Assembly (NCBI RefSeq): GCF_030823375.1 | Contig: NZ_JAUSXB010000001.1 | Location: 3,100,001 to 3,164,000 of the forward strand | Reading direction: 5' to 3' | Origin: Pseudarthrobacter siccitolerans | GTDB taxonomy: Bacteria > Actinomycetota > Actinomycetes > Actinomycetales > Micrococcaceae | Length of the DNA: 64,000 nt | Shown: piece after piece, positions 1-8,225 of the stretch | Layout: every line of letters begins with the position of its first letter | Numbering within the stretch: the first letter of the stretch is position 1 | Position numbers and translations under genes: made by a program | Notes under the pieces: generated by a model | What the model saw: the letters and a program-made list of their open reading frames with translations, nothing else | Told to the model about the DNA's origin: nothing | The model's database searches: none

Positions 1-1081
1 GCGTCTTGCCCACCACGGAACCCGGGTTCCAGCCGCTGCGGTTGCGGTACAGGTAGTCGATGGCGACGGCGAGGTAGTGGTTCGGGTTCATCAGCCCGCC
101 ATCGGGGGTGACGATGCCGTGCCGGTCCGCGTCCGCATCGTTGCCGGTGGCGACATCGAACGAGGCACCCGCCCCGGCGCCGCCGTCGGCCATGCGCTGG
201 ATCAGTGAGGCCATGGCCGCGGGCGAGGAGCAGTCCATCCGGATCTTCTCGTCCCAGTCCAGGGTCATGAAGGCCCACTGCGGATCCACGGTTGGGTTGA
301 CCACGGTGAGGTTCAGCTGGTGGCGTTCGGCGATCTCGCCCCAGTAGTCCACGGACGCCCCGCCCATGGGGTCCGCCCCGATCCGCACCCCGGCTTCGCG
401 GATGGCGTCCAGGTCCAGGACGGAGGGGAGGTCGTCCACGTAGCTGCTCAGGAAGTCGAATTTGCCGGTGGTGTCCGCGGCCAGCGCGTCAGCCACCGGG
501 ATGCGCTTGACGCCACGAAGGCCGTTTTCGAGCAGTTCGTTGGCTCGGTTGGCGATCCAGCCGGTGGCGTCCGAATCGGCCGGGCCGCCGTGCGGAGGGT
601 TGTACTTGAAGCCGCCATCGCCCGGCGGGTTGTGGCTGGGGGTGACCACGATGCCGTCAGCCTGGGGCGCACCCGCACCCGCACCGGCATTCCGGTTGTA
701 GGTGAGGATGGCGTGGCTCAGGGCCGGGGTGGGGGTGTAGCCGTGGCGGGCGTCGATGAGGACCTGCACGCCGTTGGCCGCAAGCACCTCAAGGGCTGAG
801 TTCTGCGCCGGCTCGCTCAGCGCGTGGGTATCCTTGGCCAGGAACAGCGGACCAGTGACGCCCTCCGCCGCCCGGTACTCCACAATCGCCTGGGTAATGG
901 CGACAATGTGCTTCTCGTTGAACGACGCTTTGAGGCTGGAACCGCGGTGCCCGGAGGTGCCGAACACTACGCGCTGGCCTGGATCACCCAGATCCGGCGT
1001 GATGTCGTAGTACGCGTCAAGAAGCGCTGTGATGTCAACAAGGTCCTGGGGTTGGGCAACTGTACCCGCGCGGCTAGCCAT
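1..1081 (-). CDS. pgm: Phosphoglucomutase, alpha-D-glucose type (C-terminal part outside window)
   Basis: Interconverts glucose 1-phosphate and glucose 6-phosphate in the cytoplasm, linking glycolysis with glycogen, trehalose and envelope sugar synthesis. The frame begins at ATG 1081 ([10 protein letters not shown]) and stays open to the window edge, giving about 360 of roughly 550 residues. It follows the E. coli Pgm family closely. The motif FGTSGHRG lies at residues 40-47, the phosphoserine loop TPSHNPP has its serine at about 149, and the metal-binding DxDxDRHG loop lies near residue 325. It is divergent from the NERD gene at 1329. Family assignment is very secure; the C-terminus cannot be judged. 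Confidence 0.95.
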   Translation of the reverse strand, partial: MASRAGTVAQPQDLVDITALLDAYYDITPDLGDPGQRVVFGTSGHRGSSLKASFNEKHIVAITQAIVEYRAAEGVTGPLFLAKDTHALSEPAQNSALEVLAANGVQVLIDARHGYTPTPALSHAILTYNRNAGAGAGAPQADGIVVTPSHNPPGDGGFKYNPPHGGPADSDATGWIANRANELLENGLRGVKRIPVADALAADTTGKFDFLSSYVDDLPSVLDLDAIREAGVRIGADPMGGASVDYWGEIAERHQLNLTVVNPTVDPQWAFMTLDWDEKIRMDCSSPAAMASLIQRMADGGAGAGASFDVATGNDADADRHGIVTPDGGLMNPNHYLAVAIDYLYRNRSGWNPGSVVGKT

Positions 1082-1185
1082 GGGACCAGCATGCCAGACG
1101 GGAGCCACAGTCAAAACGACCCGTCCAAAATCCGGGCCCTGTGTCCGGTCCTGTGACGGCACAGCGTCATCAAACAAGTAGCCAA

Positions 1186-1220
1186 CCTGAGTACTGGCCC
1201 GGCAAAGTACTTATATACCG
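1186..1220 (+). promoter_or_regulatory. Candidate promoter/operator region with paired AGTACT sites
   Basis: Two copies of the 6-bp palindrome AGTACT (1190-1195 and 1206-1211) are spaced 16 bp start to start and run directly into an AT-rich TTATATA stretch that resembles a -10 box. It lies in the 247-bp gap between the divergent pgm and NERD genes. The role is inferred from position and symmetry only. Confidence 0.35.
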
Positions 1221-1328
1221 CCGCCTGCGCGCCCTGTTACTTTCGAAAAATCGGGCGGAATGCTCGCAGGCAAAGGACGACGGCGGCCTTCCGCCAATCG
1301 TTCTCCGGCAGGGGAAGCAGGGACGGCC

Positions 1329-2303
1329 ATGGGGGCAGGCGACGGGGCAGCGGAGCAGTCCAAGCTGGCAGCGGAACGGGTTGCGAGGCTGAAGCGCCAG
1401 CTCGACCAGGCCGAACATACCACCAAGGCTTGGGACGCAGGCGCGGTTGGTGAGCGCGTGGTGGCGGAAAAGCTGAGCGAACTGGTCCCGCGCGGCTGGT
1501 ACGTGCTGCACGATGTCCACTGGCCCGGCCGGCCCAAGGCAAACCTCGACCATGTCCTGGTGGGCCCCGGGGGAGTAGTGGTGGTGGACGCCAAGAACTG
1601 GACCGGCGAGGTAAAAGTTTCCTCAGGGGTGCTGTGGCAGGGCCGCTACGCACGCACCCAGGCGGTGGAGGGGGCGCTCGCCCAATGCGCCGCCGTCGCG
1701 TCCGTCCTCGCGCCGCCGCACCGCCGGATGGTGCGGCCCTTGATTTGTATGGCTGCCCAGCCGGACCTTTTTGGCGTGACCAACTCGGATGTTGCCGTGG
1801 TGGGAGCTCAGCGCGTGGTGGGGGCCATCGAAGCGTTGCCTGCCGTGCTGGACCAGCAGTCGGTGGTGGGGCTCTATGCGCACCTCGGACAGCAGCTCAC
1901 GCACGAACAGGAGCCGGGCATCACAGCCTTCCGGAGCGTGCGGCCCGGGACAGTGGTGAGGCCCGCCGACCCGCGCCCAGCGTCTCCAGGTGCAGACGGC
2001 CACCCGGATCCGGCAGAGCCGCGTCCCGTCCCGGCCCGCTCGGTATCATCACGCCAGGCGCCATCCCGTGCTGGTTCACCCCGCACTGGCTCATCCCGGA
2101 CTGGCTCACCCCGTGCCGGGGCAACACGTGCTGAGGCACCGGGTGCCGGCGCAATCCGTCCGGCAGGAGATCTCTCGAAGACGACCGCCGGCGGGCGGAA
2201 CCCGAAGGGCCGCCAGCGCCGCGCCACCGGCGGCGGAGGCCTTGCCCTGCTCGCTGCGTTCGTCATCTTTGCCGTGTACGTGCTGCCCTACCTGGGACGC
2301 TGA
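1329..2303 (+). CDS. NERD (nuclease-related) domain protein with C-terminal membrane anchor
   Basis: 324-residue protein. The NERD core covers roughly residues 35-150 and includes GERVVAEKLSEL, LDHVLVGPGGVVVVDAKNW and a following basic strand, matching the PD-(D/E)XK-like fold of the family (conserved D and DxK positions). A low-complexity Ser/Arg/Gly/Pro linker (about residues 205-290) comes from 14-15-bp repeats around 2030-2150. The protein ends in one hydrophobic segment (LALLAAFVIFAVYVL). ATG 1329 is chosen because a GCAGGGA ribosome site precedes it; an upstream in-frame ATG at 1260 would add 23 poorly structured residues. The biological role of NERD proteins is not settled and no partner gene is adjacent. 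Confidence 0.85.
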   Translation: MGAGDGAAEQSKLAAERVARLKRQLDQAEHTTKAWDAGAVGERVVAEKLSELVPRGWYVLHDVHWPGRPKANLDHVLVGPGGVVVVDAKNWTGEVKVSSGVLWQGRYARTQAVEGALAQCAAVASVLAPPHRRMVRPLICMAAQPDLFGVTNSDVAVVGAQRVVGAIEALPAVLDQQSVVGLYAHLGQQLTHEQEPGITAFRSVRPGTVVRPADPRPASPGADGHPDPAEPRPVPARSVSSRQAPSRAGSPRTGSSRTGSPRAGATRAEAPGAGAIRPAGDLSKTTAGGRNPKGRQRRATGGGGLALLAAFVIFAVYVLPYLGR

Positions 2304-2350
2304 CCTGCCGGCGGCGGTAGGCTGAAAGCAAAACTTCCAGGGGGAAAATC

Positions 2351-2998
2351 TTGACTGACCAGCCCGCCCACCGGCCTGAATCGCAGTACCCCGACGGCAG
2401 CAGCACGCCGTCGGGCTTTGAACCGCCGCGCTTTGCCCCGCCCTATGGCTCAGGGGCCGCGTCCCAGCCGCAGTATGGGCAGGGCAGCTATAGCCAGGGC
2501 AACGAAGGCCAGGGCGATTACGGCCGGGGCAAAGACGCCCAGGCTGGCTACGGACAGGGCAGCTACGGGCAGTCCCAGTACGGCCAGGCTGGCTATGGGC
2601 AAGGTCATTTCGGCCAGGGCGGCTACGGCCAGAGCCCGAACGCAGGCCAGAGCCAGTACGGCACATATAACCAGCCGCCGAGCGCGTACAACCAGCCGGC
2701 TGGTCCCTACGGGCAGCCCGGCTACTACGGCATGCCGGCCGAACCGAAGACGCTCAGCATCGCCAGCATGGTGTGCGGCATCGCTTCGGTGATCATGGGC
2801 TGGATCCTCCTGCCGCAGATCGCCGCGATCATCACCGGCCATATGGCGCTCAAGCGCGAGCCGACGGGGAAGGGCATGTCCATCACCGGCCTGGTGCTGG
2901 GCTACCTGTGCCTGCTCGGCTACGGCGCCTTCTGGCTGCTGGCCATCATTGGCCTGGCCATCGCCAGTACCTCCACCAGCTCCTCTTACACTTTCTGA
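2351..2998 (+). CDS. DUF4190 membrane protein with long Gly-Tyr-Gly-Gln repeat N-terminus
   Basis: 215-residue protein starting at TTG 2351, eight bases after a strong AGGGGGAAAA ribosome site. Residues about 30-130 are a low-complexity domain made of GQ-spaced units ([13 protein letters not shown]), likely disordered and prion-like. The C-terminal 80 residues form a DUF4190 domain with two membrane segments ([19 protein letters not shown] and the last 35 residues). Such proteins are common in actinobacteria and have no defined biochemical function. The gene ends TTC TGA inside the first unit of a 15-bp tandem array that continues downstream. The opposite strand carries the NCS1 permease, so the genes converge across a hairpin at 3121-3157. 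Confidence 0.85.
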   Translation: MTDQPAHRPESQYPDGSSTPSGFEPPRFAPPYGSGAASQPQYGQGSYSQGNEGQGDYGRGKDAQAGYGQGSYGQSQYGQAGYGQGHFGQGGYGQSPNAGQSQYGTYNQPPSAYNQPAGPYGQPGYYGMPAEPKTLSIASMVCGIASVIMGWILLPQIAAIITGHMALKREPTGKGMSITGLVLGYLCLLGYGAFWLLAIIGLAIASTSTSSSYTF

Positions 2999-3093
2999 AC
3001 TGCCGCTTTCTGGACTGCCACTTTCTGGACTGCCACTTTCTGAACTGCCACTTTCTGGACTGCCACTTTCTGAACTGCCACTTTCTGAACTGC
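2988..3093 (+). repeat. 15-bp minisatellite spanning the DUF4190 stop codon (7 units)
   Basis: Seven head-to-tail 15-bp units with consensus tgccactttctgRac, the first overlapping the gene's 3' end. The period is five codons, so units stay in the gene's frame. The third base of the variable codon alternates: TGA at 2996, 3041, 3071 and 3086, and TGG at 3011, 3026 and 3056. If the true stop is read through or mutated, the array encodes repeated TF(W)TA. Confidence 0.9.
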
Positions 3094-3120
3094 GCCCCTC
3101 AAGCCTCGGGACCCGCAACC

Positions 3121-3157
3121 GACGGCGGCCCGAGGCACAGTGCCCCGGACCGCCGTC
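3121..3157. terminator. Bidirectional terminator-like hairpin between convergent genes
   Basis: A near-perfect palindrome of 37 bases (GACGGCGGYCCGRGGCAC arms with two transition mismatches that remain G-U pairs in RNA). It lies between the 3' ends of the DUF4190 gene and the NCS1 permease. No long T-tract follows, as is usual in high-GC actinobacteria. Confidence 0.7.
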
Positions 3158-3169
3158 GTGCCTTCAGCC

Positions 3170-4627
3170 TTAGGTCCCGGAAGGGACAGGAAGGCTCTCT
3201 GCCGCGCTGTCCAAATGGATATTGCCAGGATAGATCGACTCGGCCGGGGCACGGTTGGTGGCTTTTGCCCACGGGTAGTAGACGGCGAGCGTGACCGCGA
3301 TCCCTACCAGCCACGAGATGTCCGCGCCGCCCAGCCATTTGGTCACGGGTCCGGTGTACAGCGCCTGCGCGAGGAACGGGATCTGGACGACGACGCCGAC
3401 CCCGTAGGACACCAGCGCCGCGGTATTCCAGCGGCCATAGCGGCCGTCCGGATTGTAGAGGGCGGGAATGTCCAGCCGGTCGCGGGAGATCTTGTAGTAG
3501 TCCACCAGGTTGATCACGGACCATGGCGTGAACACCATCAGCAGCAGCAGGACGAAGTTCTTGAAGAGGTTCAGGAAGTCCTTGCTGGCGAAAAGCGCGA
3601 TGAGGACGCTCGCCCCAATGACGGCGATGATGAAGACAATCCGCAACGTCCTGGACACGGTGTCCTTGCGGTTGACGGCGGTGCTGATCGTCACGCCGCA
3701 CATAAACGCGCCGTAGGCGTTGAGGCAGTTGACGGTCAGCTTGCCGGTGACGATCACCAGGTAGATAAAGACGGCGATCAGCCCGCCGCCGGCGAGGTCA
3801 CCCATGTAACCCACCTGGTTCTTCAGGAAGTCGCCGCCCAGTTTTGCGGCGGAGAGTCCGCCGCAGACTGCGCCGAGGGTCATGGCCCACTGCGCACCGC
3901 CTACGGATCCGGCGAACGTGTACCAGAATGTCTTGCGCTCGGAGGTGGCCGCGGGAAGGTAGCGGGAGTAGTCGGCCACGTACGGCCCGAAGGTCAGCTG
4001 CCAGCCCGCCCCGAGGGCGATGGCCGTCAGGAACGTCGGCCATTCGAAGCCTTTGACCATCATGACCTGGGTGACGTCGAACTTGGTGAGGACGGCGATG
4101 GTCAGGTACAGGAAGCCGGCCAGCCCGGTCACCGTGGCGATCCGGCCGAGGGCGTGGATGTATTTGTAACCCAGGATCGCCAGCAGGGCGGTTGCGGCGC
4201 CGAAGATGAGGATGCCGACGGCGGGGGCCTCCACGCCGAGCATCAGGTTGATGGCCTGGCCTGAGAGCACGGTTCCGGTGGAGGCGAACCCGACGTACAT
4301 CAGGATTACCAGTGCCAGGGGGATCACTGCCCCGTAGACACCGAACTGCGCCCGGCTGGAGATCATCTGCGGCAGTCCCAGCTTCGGCCCCTGGGCCGAG
4401 TGCAGGGCCATCACGGTGCCGCCCACGATGTTGCCCACCAGCAGTCCCACGATGGCCCAGAAGGCGTCGGCGCCAAAAACCACGGCGAGGGCGCCGTCAA
4501 CGATGGCCGTAATCTGGGCGTTGGCGCCGAACCACAGCGTGAACTGCCCCCGCGGGTGGCCGTGGCGCTCGCCGGGCGGAATCATGTCAATCGATCGTGC
4601 CTCTACGGCACTGCTTGCTGCGGCCAT
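3170..4627 (-). CDS. NCS1 family nucleobase:cation symporter (cytosine/purine permease type)
   Basis: 485-residue integral membrane protein with about 12 hydrophobic segments. It resembles CodB-like NCS1 symporters: an N-terminal PRGQFTLWFGAN signature, FVGNIVGG-like second helix (residues about 55-70), and a central substrate region with GAGWQLTFGPYVADYSRYLP. It probably imports a nucleobase, hydantoin or related heterocycle with a cation; the exact substrate cannot be read. ATG 4627 is chosen because AAGGAG lies 8 bases upstream. It is the second gene on this strand, 127 bp after the GntR regulator, and may be controlled by it. No deaminase gene accompanies it. Confidence 0.85.
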   Translation of the reverse strand: MAAASSAVEARSIDMIPPGERHGHPRGQFTLWFGANAQITAIVDGALAVVFGADAFWAIVGLLVGNIVGGTVMALHSAQGPKLGLPQMISSRAQFGVYGAVIPLALVILMYVGFASTGTVLSGQAINLMLGVEAPAVGILIFGAATALLAILGYKYIHALGRIATVTGLAGFLYLTIAVLTKFDVTQVMMVKGFEWPTFLTAIALGAGWQLTFGPYVADYSRYLPAATSERKTFWYTFAGSVGGAQWAMTLGAVCGGLSAAKLGGDFLKNQVGYMGDLAGGGLIAVFIYLVIVTGKLTVNCLNAYGAFMCGVTISTAVNRKDTVSRTLRIVFIIAVIGASVLIALFASKDFLNLFKNFVLLLLMVFTPWSVINLVDYYKISRDRLDIPALYNPDGRYGRWNTAALVSYGVGVVVQIPFLAQALYTGPVTKWLGGADISWLVGIAVTLAVYYPWAKATNRAPAESIYPGNIHLDSAAESLPVPSGT

Positions 4628-4702
4628 GGCCAACACTCCTTGGGTGATAAAACGTAGGTTCCATCACACTCGGTTTGCGGCCCGACGAGAACAGGAAATC
4701 GT

Positions 4703-4733
4703 CCGGGACTGTCCGGCCTACCAGACAGCCCGG
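4703..4733. promoter_or_regulatory. Inverted repeat between gntR and the NCS1 permease
   Basis: CCGGGACTGTC and GACAGCCCGG form a stem with one bulge around the loop cggcctacca. It could be a partial terminator of the regulator gene or an operator in front of the permease. The same CTGTC/GACAG pentamers recur in the regulator's own upstream region. Confidence 0.45.
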
Positions 4734-4754
4734 CGTGTCGCGGCCGCCGGGCGG

Positions 4755-5453
4755 TCAGCGGAGCAGTTCCACGTCCGAGACGAGTTCGATGTGGGCCTGC
4801 ATTGCTTCCGCTGCCGCTTCCGGATCCTGTGCGCGGATGGCGTCCGCAATTTTCCGGTGCGAGGCGAGGGACTGTTCCGGCCGGCCAGGCTGGCCCAGCG
4901 ATTCCATCCTTGTCTCCAGGATCATCTCGGCGATGAATGCCATGAGCTGGGCCAGCACGCCGGAATGGGCGGCGGCGGTGATGGCCTGGTGGAAGAGTTC
5001 GTCGCCATGGGTGCCGCGGTCGCCGTCGTTGATCTCCTTGGACATGGCTTCCAGGGCGTAATCGATCGCCGAAAGGTCCTCGTCGGTGCGGCGGGCTGCG
5101 GCGAGGGCGGCCAGTTTGACCTCCAGGGTGCTGCGCGCCTCCACTATCTCCGGCAGCCGGCTGCGGTGTTCGCGCAGTCCCTTGATGACTGAGGCAACGC
5201 TTGGCCGCCTCGCCAGCACGGCACCGGTTCCGTGCTGGACGTCGATGACGCCGAGTACCTCGAGCGCCACCAGGGCCTGGGCAAGGGTGGCCCGGGAAAC
5301 GCCCAGGCGCTCCGCCAGGTCCCGTTCAGCGGGCAGGAGATCGCCCGGCCGCAACTGGGCGGACTCGATGTACGCGAGGATCTGCTCCACCAGCTGTTCG
5401 TACAGCCGCGGGCGCGTCACCCGCTCCAGTCCAAGCCGTGCTGTCTTCTCCAC
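4755..5453 (-). CDS. GntR-family regulator, FCD (FadR) subfamily
   Basis: DNA-binding repressor of about 232 residues. The N-terminal winged helix (LYEQLVEQILAYIESAQLRPGDLLPAERDLAERLGVSR begins it) is followed by an all-helical FCD ligand domain with conserved Asp/His metal-binding positions (FHQAI, SHRKIADAI). It lies between the NCS1 permease on the same strand and the divergent MatC operon, so it very likely senses a carboxylate metabolite and represses one or both units. GTG 5453, with GAGGG just upstream, is preferred over GTG 5519, because the longer form would place its first codons within the inverted repeats of the intergenic operator. Confidence 0.85.
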   Translation of the reverse strand: MEKTARLGLERVTRPRLYEQLVEQILAYIESAQLRPGDLLPAERDLAERLGVSRATLAQALVALEVLGVIDVQHGTGAVLARRPSVASVIKGLREHRSRLPEIVEARSTLEVKLAALAAARRTDEDLSAIDYALEAMSKEINDGDRGTHGDELFHQAITAAAHSGVLAQLMAFIAEMILETRMESLGQPGRPEQSLASHRKIADAIRAQDPEAAAEAMQAHIELVSDVELLR

Positions 5454-5504
5454 AAAGCCCTCGCTACGTCGTAGGTCCCTCCAGACTACATGGCTCCTGC
5501 TATT

Positions 5505-5555
5505 GACAGATAGACTCACTGTCTAAGAGGCTAGTCCAGTGAGCCAGTAACTCAC
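5505..5555. promoter_or_regulatory. Operator/promoter region for gntR and the MatC operon
   Basis: Two inverted repeats stand side by side: GACAG-N9-CTGTC (5505-5523) and GTGAG-N7-CTCAC (5539-5555). A TTGACA hexamer begins at 5503. The location between divergent regulator and transporter genes is typical for FCD-GntR autoregulation. Binding is inferred, not shown. Confidence 0.5.
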
Positions 5556-5589
5556 ATCACACTTTTCGTTCCCCAACGGAGGACCAACG

Positions 5590-6957
5590 ATGTCCGCTCC
5601 TGTCCTGTCGATTATCATCCTGGCGGCGATGTTCCTGCTTGCCACCGTCCTGCCCCTGAATATGGGCGCCCTCGCCTTCGTCGGCGCGTTCCTGCTCGGC
5701 ACCGTGGTGCTGGGCATGTCCACCAACGAGATCCTGGCCAACTTCCCCGGCGGCCTCTTCCTGACCATCGTCGGCGTCACCTACCTGTTCGCCATCGCCC
5801 AGAACAACGGCACCATCGACCTCCTGGTCCGCGGCGCCGTCCGGCTGGTGGGAAGCCGGGTGGCCCTCATCCCCTGGGTGATGTTCGCCATCACCGCAGT
5901 CATCACGGCCGTGGGCGCACTCTCTCCCGCCGCCGTCGCCATCATCGCGCCCATCGCGCTCACCTTTGCCGGCAAGTACAAGATCAGCCCGCTGCTGATG
6001 GGCATGATGGTGATCCACGGCGCCCAGGCCGGCGGGTTCTCTCCCATCGCCGTCTACGGCGTCACGGTCAACGGCATCCTCGCCAAGACCGACCTGGCCT
6101 TCAGCCCCACCGCGCTGTTCCTGTCGAGCCTCGTCTTCAACACCCTCATCGCGCTGGTCCTTTTTGTTGTCCTGGGCGGCCGCGGACTGCTGTCGTCCCG
6201 TGTGGGCCACTTCGTGGAGCAGGCCGCCGAGGCCCGGATGGCCGTCAGCGTCGGCGCCAAGGGCGGCTCCGACGTCTCCTTCAAGGGCTTCGGTTCCGGC
6301 ATGTACGGCCCGCGCGACCCCGCAGGCGACGGCGTCGGCGCCACCAAGGAGCGCTCCGAGCGGATCCCGCAGCTGGTCACCATTGCCGGCCTGATCGCAC
6401 TGGCCGTCATCGCCCTCGGCTTCAAGGTGGATGTCGGGTTTGTGTCCATCACCATCGCCCTCGTGCTGGCGCTCGTCTCGCCGGCAGCCCAGAAGGGCGC
6501 CATCAACAAGATCAGCTGGTCCACGGTGCTGCTGATCTGCGGCATGCTGACTTTCGTCGGCGTGCTGGAGGAGGCCGGAACCATCGAATTCGTCTCCAAT
6601 GGCGTGGCCGGCATGGGCATGCCGCTGCTGGCGGCCCTGCTCATCTGCTTCATCGGCGCCGTAGTTTCCGCCTTCGCTTCGTCCACCGCCATCCTTGCCG
6701 CACTCATCCCGCTCGCCGTGCCGTTCCTCTCCACCGGTGAGATCGGGGCCGTCGGTGTCATCTGCGCCCTCGCCGTCTCCGCCACCATCGTGGACGTTTC
6801 CCCCTTCTCCACCAACGGCGCGCTGGTGCTCGCCAACGCTCCCGAAGGCGTGGACAAGGACCGGTTCTACAAAAAGATCCTGGGCTACAGCGGGATTGTG
6901 ATCGTGGCCGGGCCCGTCCTGGCGTGGCTGGCGCTGGTCGTGCCCGGATGGCTGTAG
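5590..6957 (+). CDS. matC: MatC-like dicarboxylate (malonate) carrier
   Basis: 455-residue membrane protein. The first 150 residues match the MatC N-terminal family: LPLNMGALAFVGAFLLGT, LFLTIVGVTYLFAIAQNNGTIDLLVRG and the GALSPAAVAIIAPIAL re-entrant region. The remainder is an SLC13/Arsenite-permease-type transport fold with SPFSTNGALVLANAP near the end. Family members import malonate or similar C3/C4 dicarboxylates. A GGAGG ribosome site sits 7 bases before ATG 5590. It heads a three-gene unit with a CoA-transferase and a carboxyltransferase, which fits uptake followed by CoA activation and decarboxylation. Malonate specificity is an inference from the family name and context. Confidence 0.85.
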   Translation: MSAPVLSIIILAAMFLLATVLPLNMGALAFVGAFLLGTVVLGMSTNEILANFPGGLFLTIVGVTYLFAIAQNNGTIDLLVRGAVRLVGSRVALIPWVMFAITAVITAVGALSPAAVAIIAPIALTFAGKYKISPLLMGMMVIHGAQAGGFSPIAVYGVTVNGILAKTDLAFSPTALFLSSLVFNTLIALVLFVVLGGRGLLSSRVGHFVEQAAEARMAVSVGAKGGSDVSFKGFGSGMYGPRDPAGDGVGATKERSERIPQLVTIAGLIALAVIALGFKVDVGFVSITIALVLALVSPAAQKGAINKISWSTVLLICGMLTFVGVLEEAGTIEFVSNGVAGMGMPLLAALLICFIGAVVSAFASSTAILAALIPLAVPFLSTGEIGAVGVICALAVSATIVDVSPFSTNGALVLANAPEGVDKDRFYKKILGYSGIVIVAGPVLAWLALVVPGWL

Positions 6958-7012
6958 CGGACCGGTCATCACCTTCGAACTTCCAAGCCTGATCAAGAAA
7001 AGGAACCAGCCC

Positions 7013-8224
7013 ATGAGCAGAACTGATACCGCAGGGGGTCCCCTGTCCGGCCACCTTGTTGTTGACCTGAGCCGGGCCCTGGCCGGTCCGCACGCCGGAA
7101 TGATGCTGGCAGACCTGGGCGCCCGGGTCATCAAAGTGGAAAACCCCGGAACCGGGGACGATACCCGCGGTTGGGGCCCGCCCTTTGTTGGCCCCGCGGA
7201 CGACCTTCAGTCCACCTACTTCATGTCCTGCAACCGCAACAAGGAATCGATCAGCCTGGACCTGAAAAGCGGTGACGGGCAGGAGGTGCTGCGGGGCCTG
7301 CTGGAGCGTGCCGATGTAGTGATCGAAAACTTCCGCCCCGGCGTGATGGACCGACTGGGCTTCTCGCCCGCGGCCATGCACGAGCTGAACCCGCGGCTGG
7401 TGATCCTGTCCATCACCGGCTTCGGCCACGACGGGCCCGAGTCGCAGCGGAGCGGTTACGACCAGATCCTCCAGGGTGAGGCCGGGCTGATGTCCCTCAC
7501 CGGCTCCGGGCCCAACGACCCCCAGCGGGTGGGCGTTCCCATCGCGGATCTGCTTGCGGGCATGAACGGTGCGTTTGGTGTCCTGGCGGCGCTGGTTGAG
7601 CGGGAGCAGACCGGCCGCGGCCAGGTGGTGCGCACGTCCCTGCTGGCGTCCCTGATCGGAGTCCACGCCTTCCAGGGCACCCGCACCACGGTGGCGGGGG
7701 AAGTTCCCGAGGCCCAGGGAAACCACCATCCCTCCATCGCCCCCTACGGCCTGTTCAACTGCAAGGACGGGAGCGTGCAGATCAGCGTCGGCAGCGAAAA
7801 GTTGTGGTCCGCGTTTGCCGCTGCCTTCAGCCTCGACCCGGCGGCGCCCGGTTTCGGCAGCAACGCCGAAAGGGTGCGGAACCGCGCCGCGGTGATTGCC
7901 GCCGTCGAACGCGTCTTCGCGGACTATGGAGCGGCGGAGCTGCTGCAGACACTGAACGACGCCGGGATCCCCGCCGGGAAGGTGCGCTCGCTTGACGAGG
8001 TGTACGCGTGGGAGCAAGTGGCATCCCAAGGCCTCGTAGTGGACGTGGACCATCCGGTGCTCGGCAAGGTCAGCCTGCCCGGCCCGCCGCTGAGGTTCTT
8101 TGCCCCCGGTGACACTGCGGAAACCACCGTCACCGAGCACGACGCGCCGCCGCTGCTGGATGAGGACGGGCCGGCCATCCGTGAATGGCTGGGCTTGGCA
8201 GCCGTTTCCGCGGGGGTTTCGTAG
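7013..8224 (+). CDS. Class III CoA-transferase (CaiB/BaiF family)
   Basis: 403-residue enzyme expected to move CoA from an acyl-CoA donor to a carboxylic acid by a ping-pong mechanism. The family hallmarks are intact: an N-terminal LSRALAGPHAGMMLADLGARVIKVE, then NRNKESISLDL, DVVIENFRPGVMDRLG and the catalytic aspartate at residue 179 in GVPIADLLAG. Length is normal for the family. It begins 55 bp after matC behind a GGAACC leader and its stop is followed directly by the next gene's GTG. In context it probably activates the imported dicarboxylate to its CoA thioester; the donor is unknown. Confidence 0.88.
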   Translation: MSRTDTAGGPLSGHLVVDLSRALAGPHAGMMLADLGARVIKVENPGTGDDTRGWGPPFVGPADDLQSTYFMSCNRNKESISLDLKSGDGQEVLRGLLERADVVIENFRPGVMDRLGFSPAAMHELNPRLVILSITGFGHDGPESQRSGYDQILQGEAGLMSLTGSGPNDPQRVGVPIADLLAGMNGAFGVLAALVEREQTGRGQVVRTSLLASLIGVHAFQGTRTTVAGEVPEAQGNHHPSIAPYGLFNCKDGSVQISVGSEKLWSAFAAAFSLDPAAPGFGSNAERVRNRAAVIAAVERVFADYGAAELLQTLNDAGIPAGKVRSLDEVYAWEQVASQGLVVDVDHPVLGKVSLPGPPLRFFAPGDTAETTVTEHDAPPLLDEDGPAIREWLGLAAVSAGVS

Positions 8225-8225
8225 G

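Noticed and set aside
3001..3090. Possible CRISPR array
   Set aside because: Units are 15 bp, contiguous, without spacers; it is a minisatellite.
4755..5519. Longer start (GTG 5519) for the first GntR regulator
   Set aside because: It adds 22 residues outside the family and would begin inside the operator repeats; GTG 5453 is better placed.
5557..7134. 525-codon minus-strand open frame rich in Gly/Asp/His
   Set aside because: Antisense to matC; composition is that of a shadow frame.
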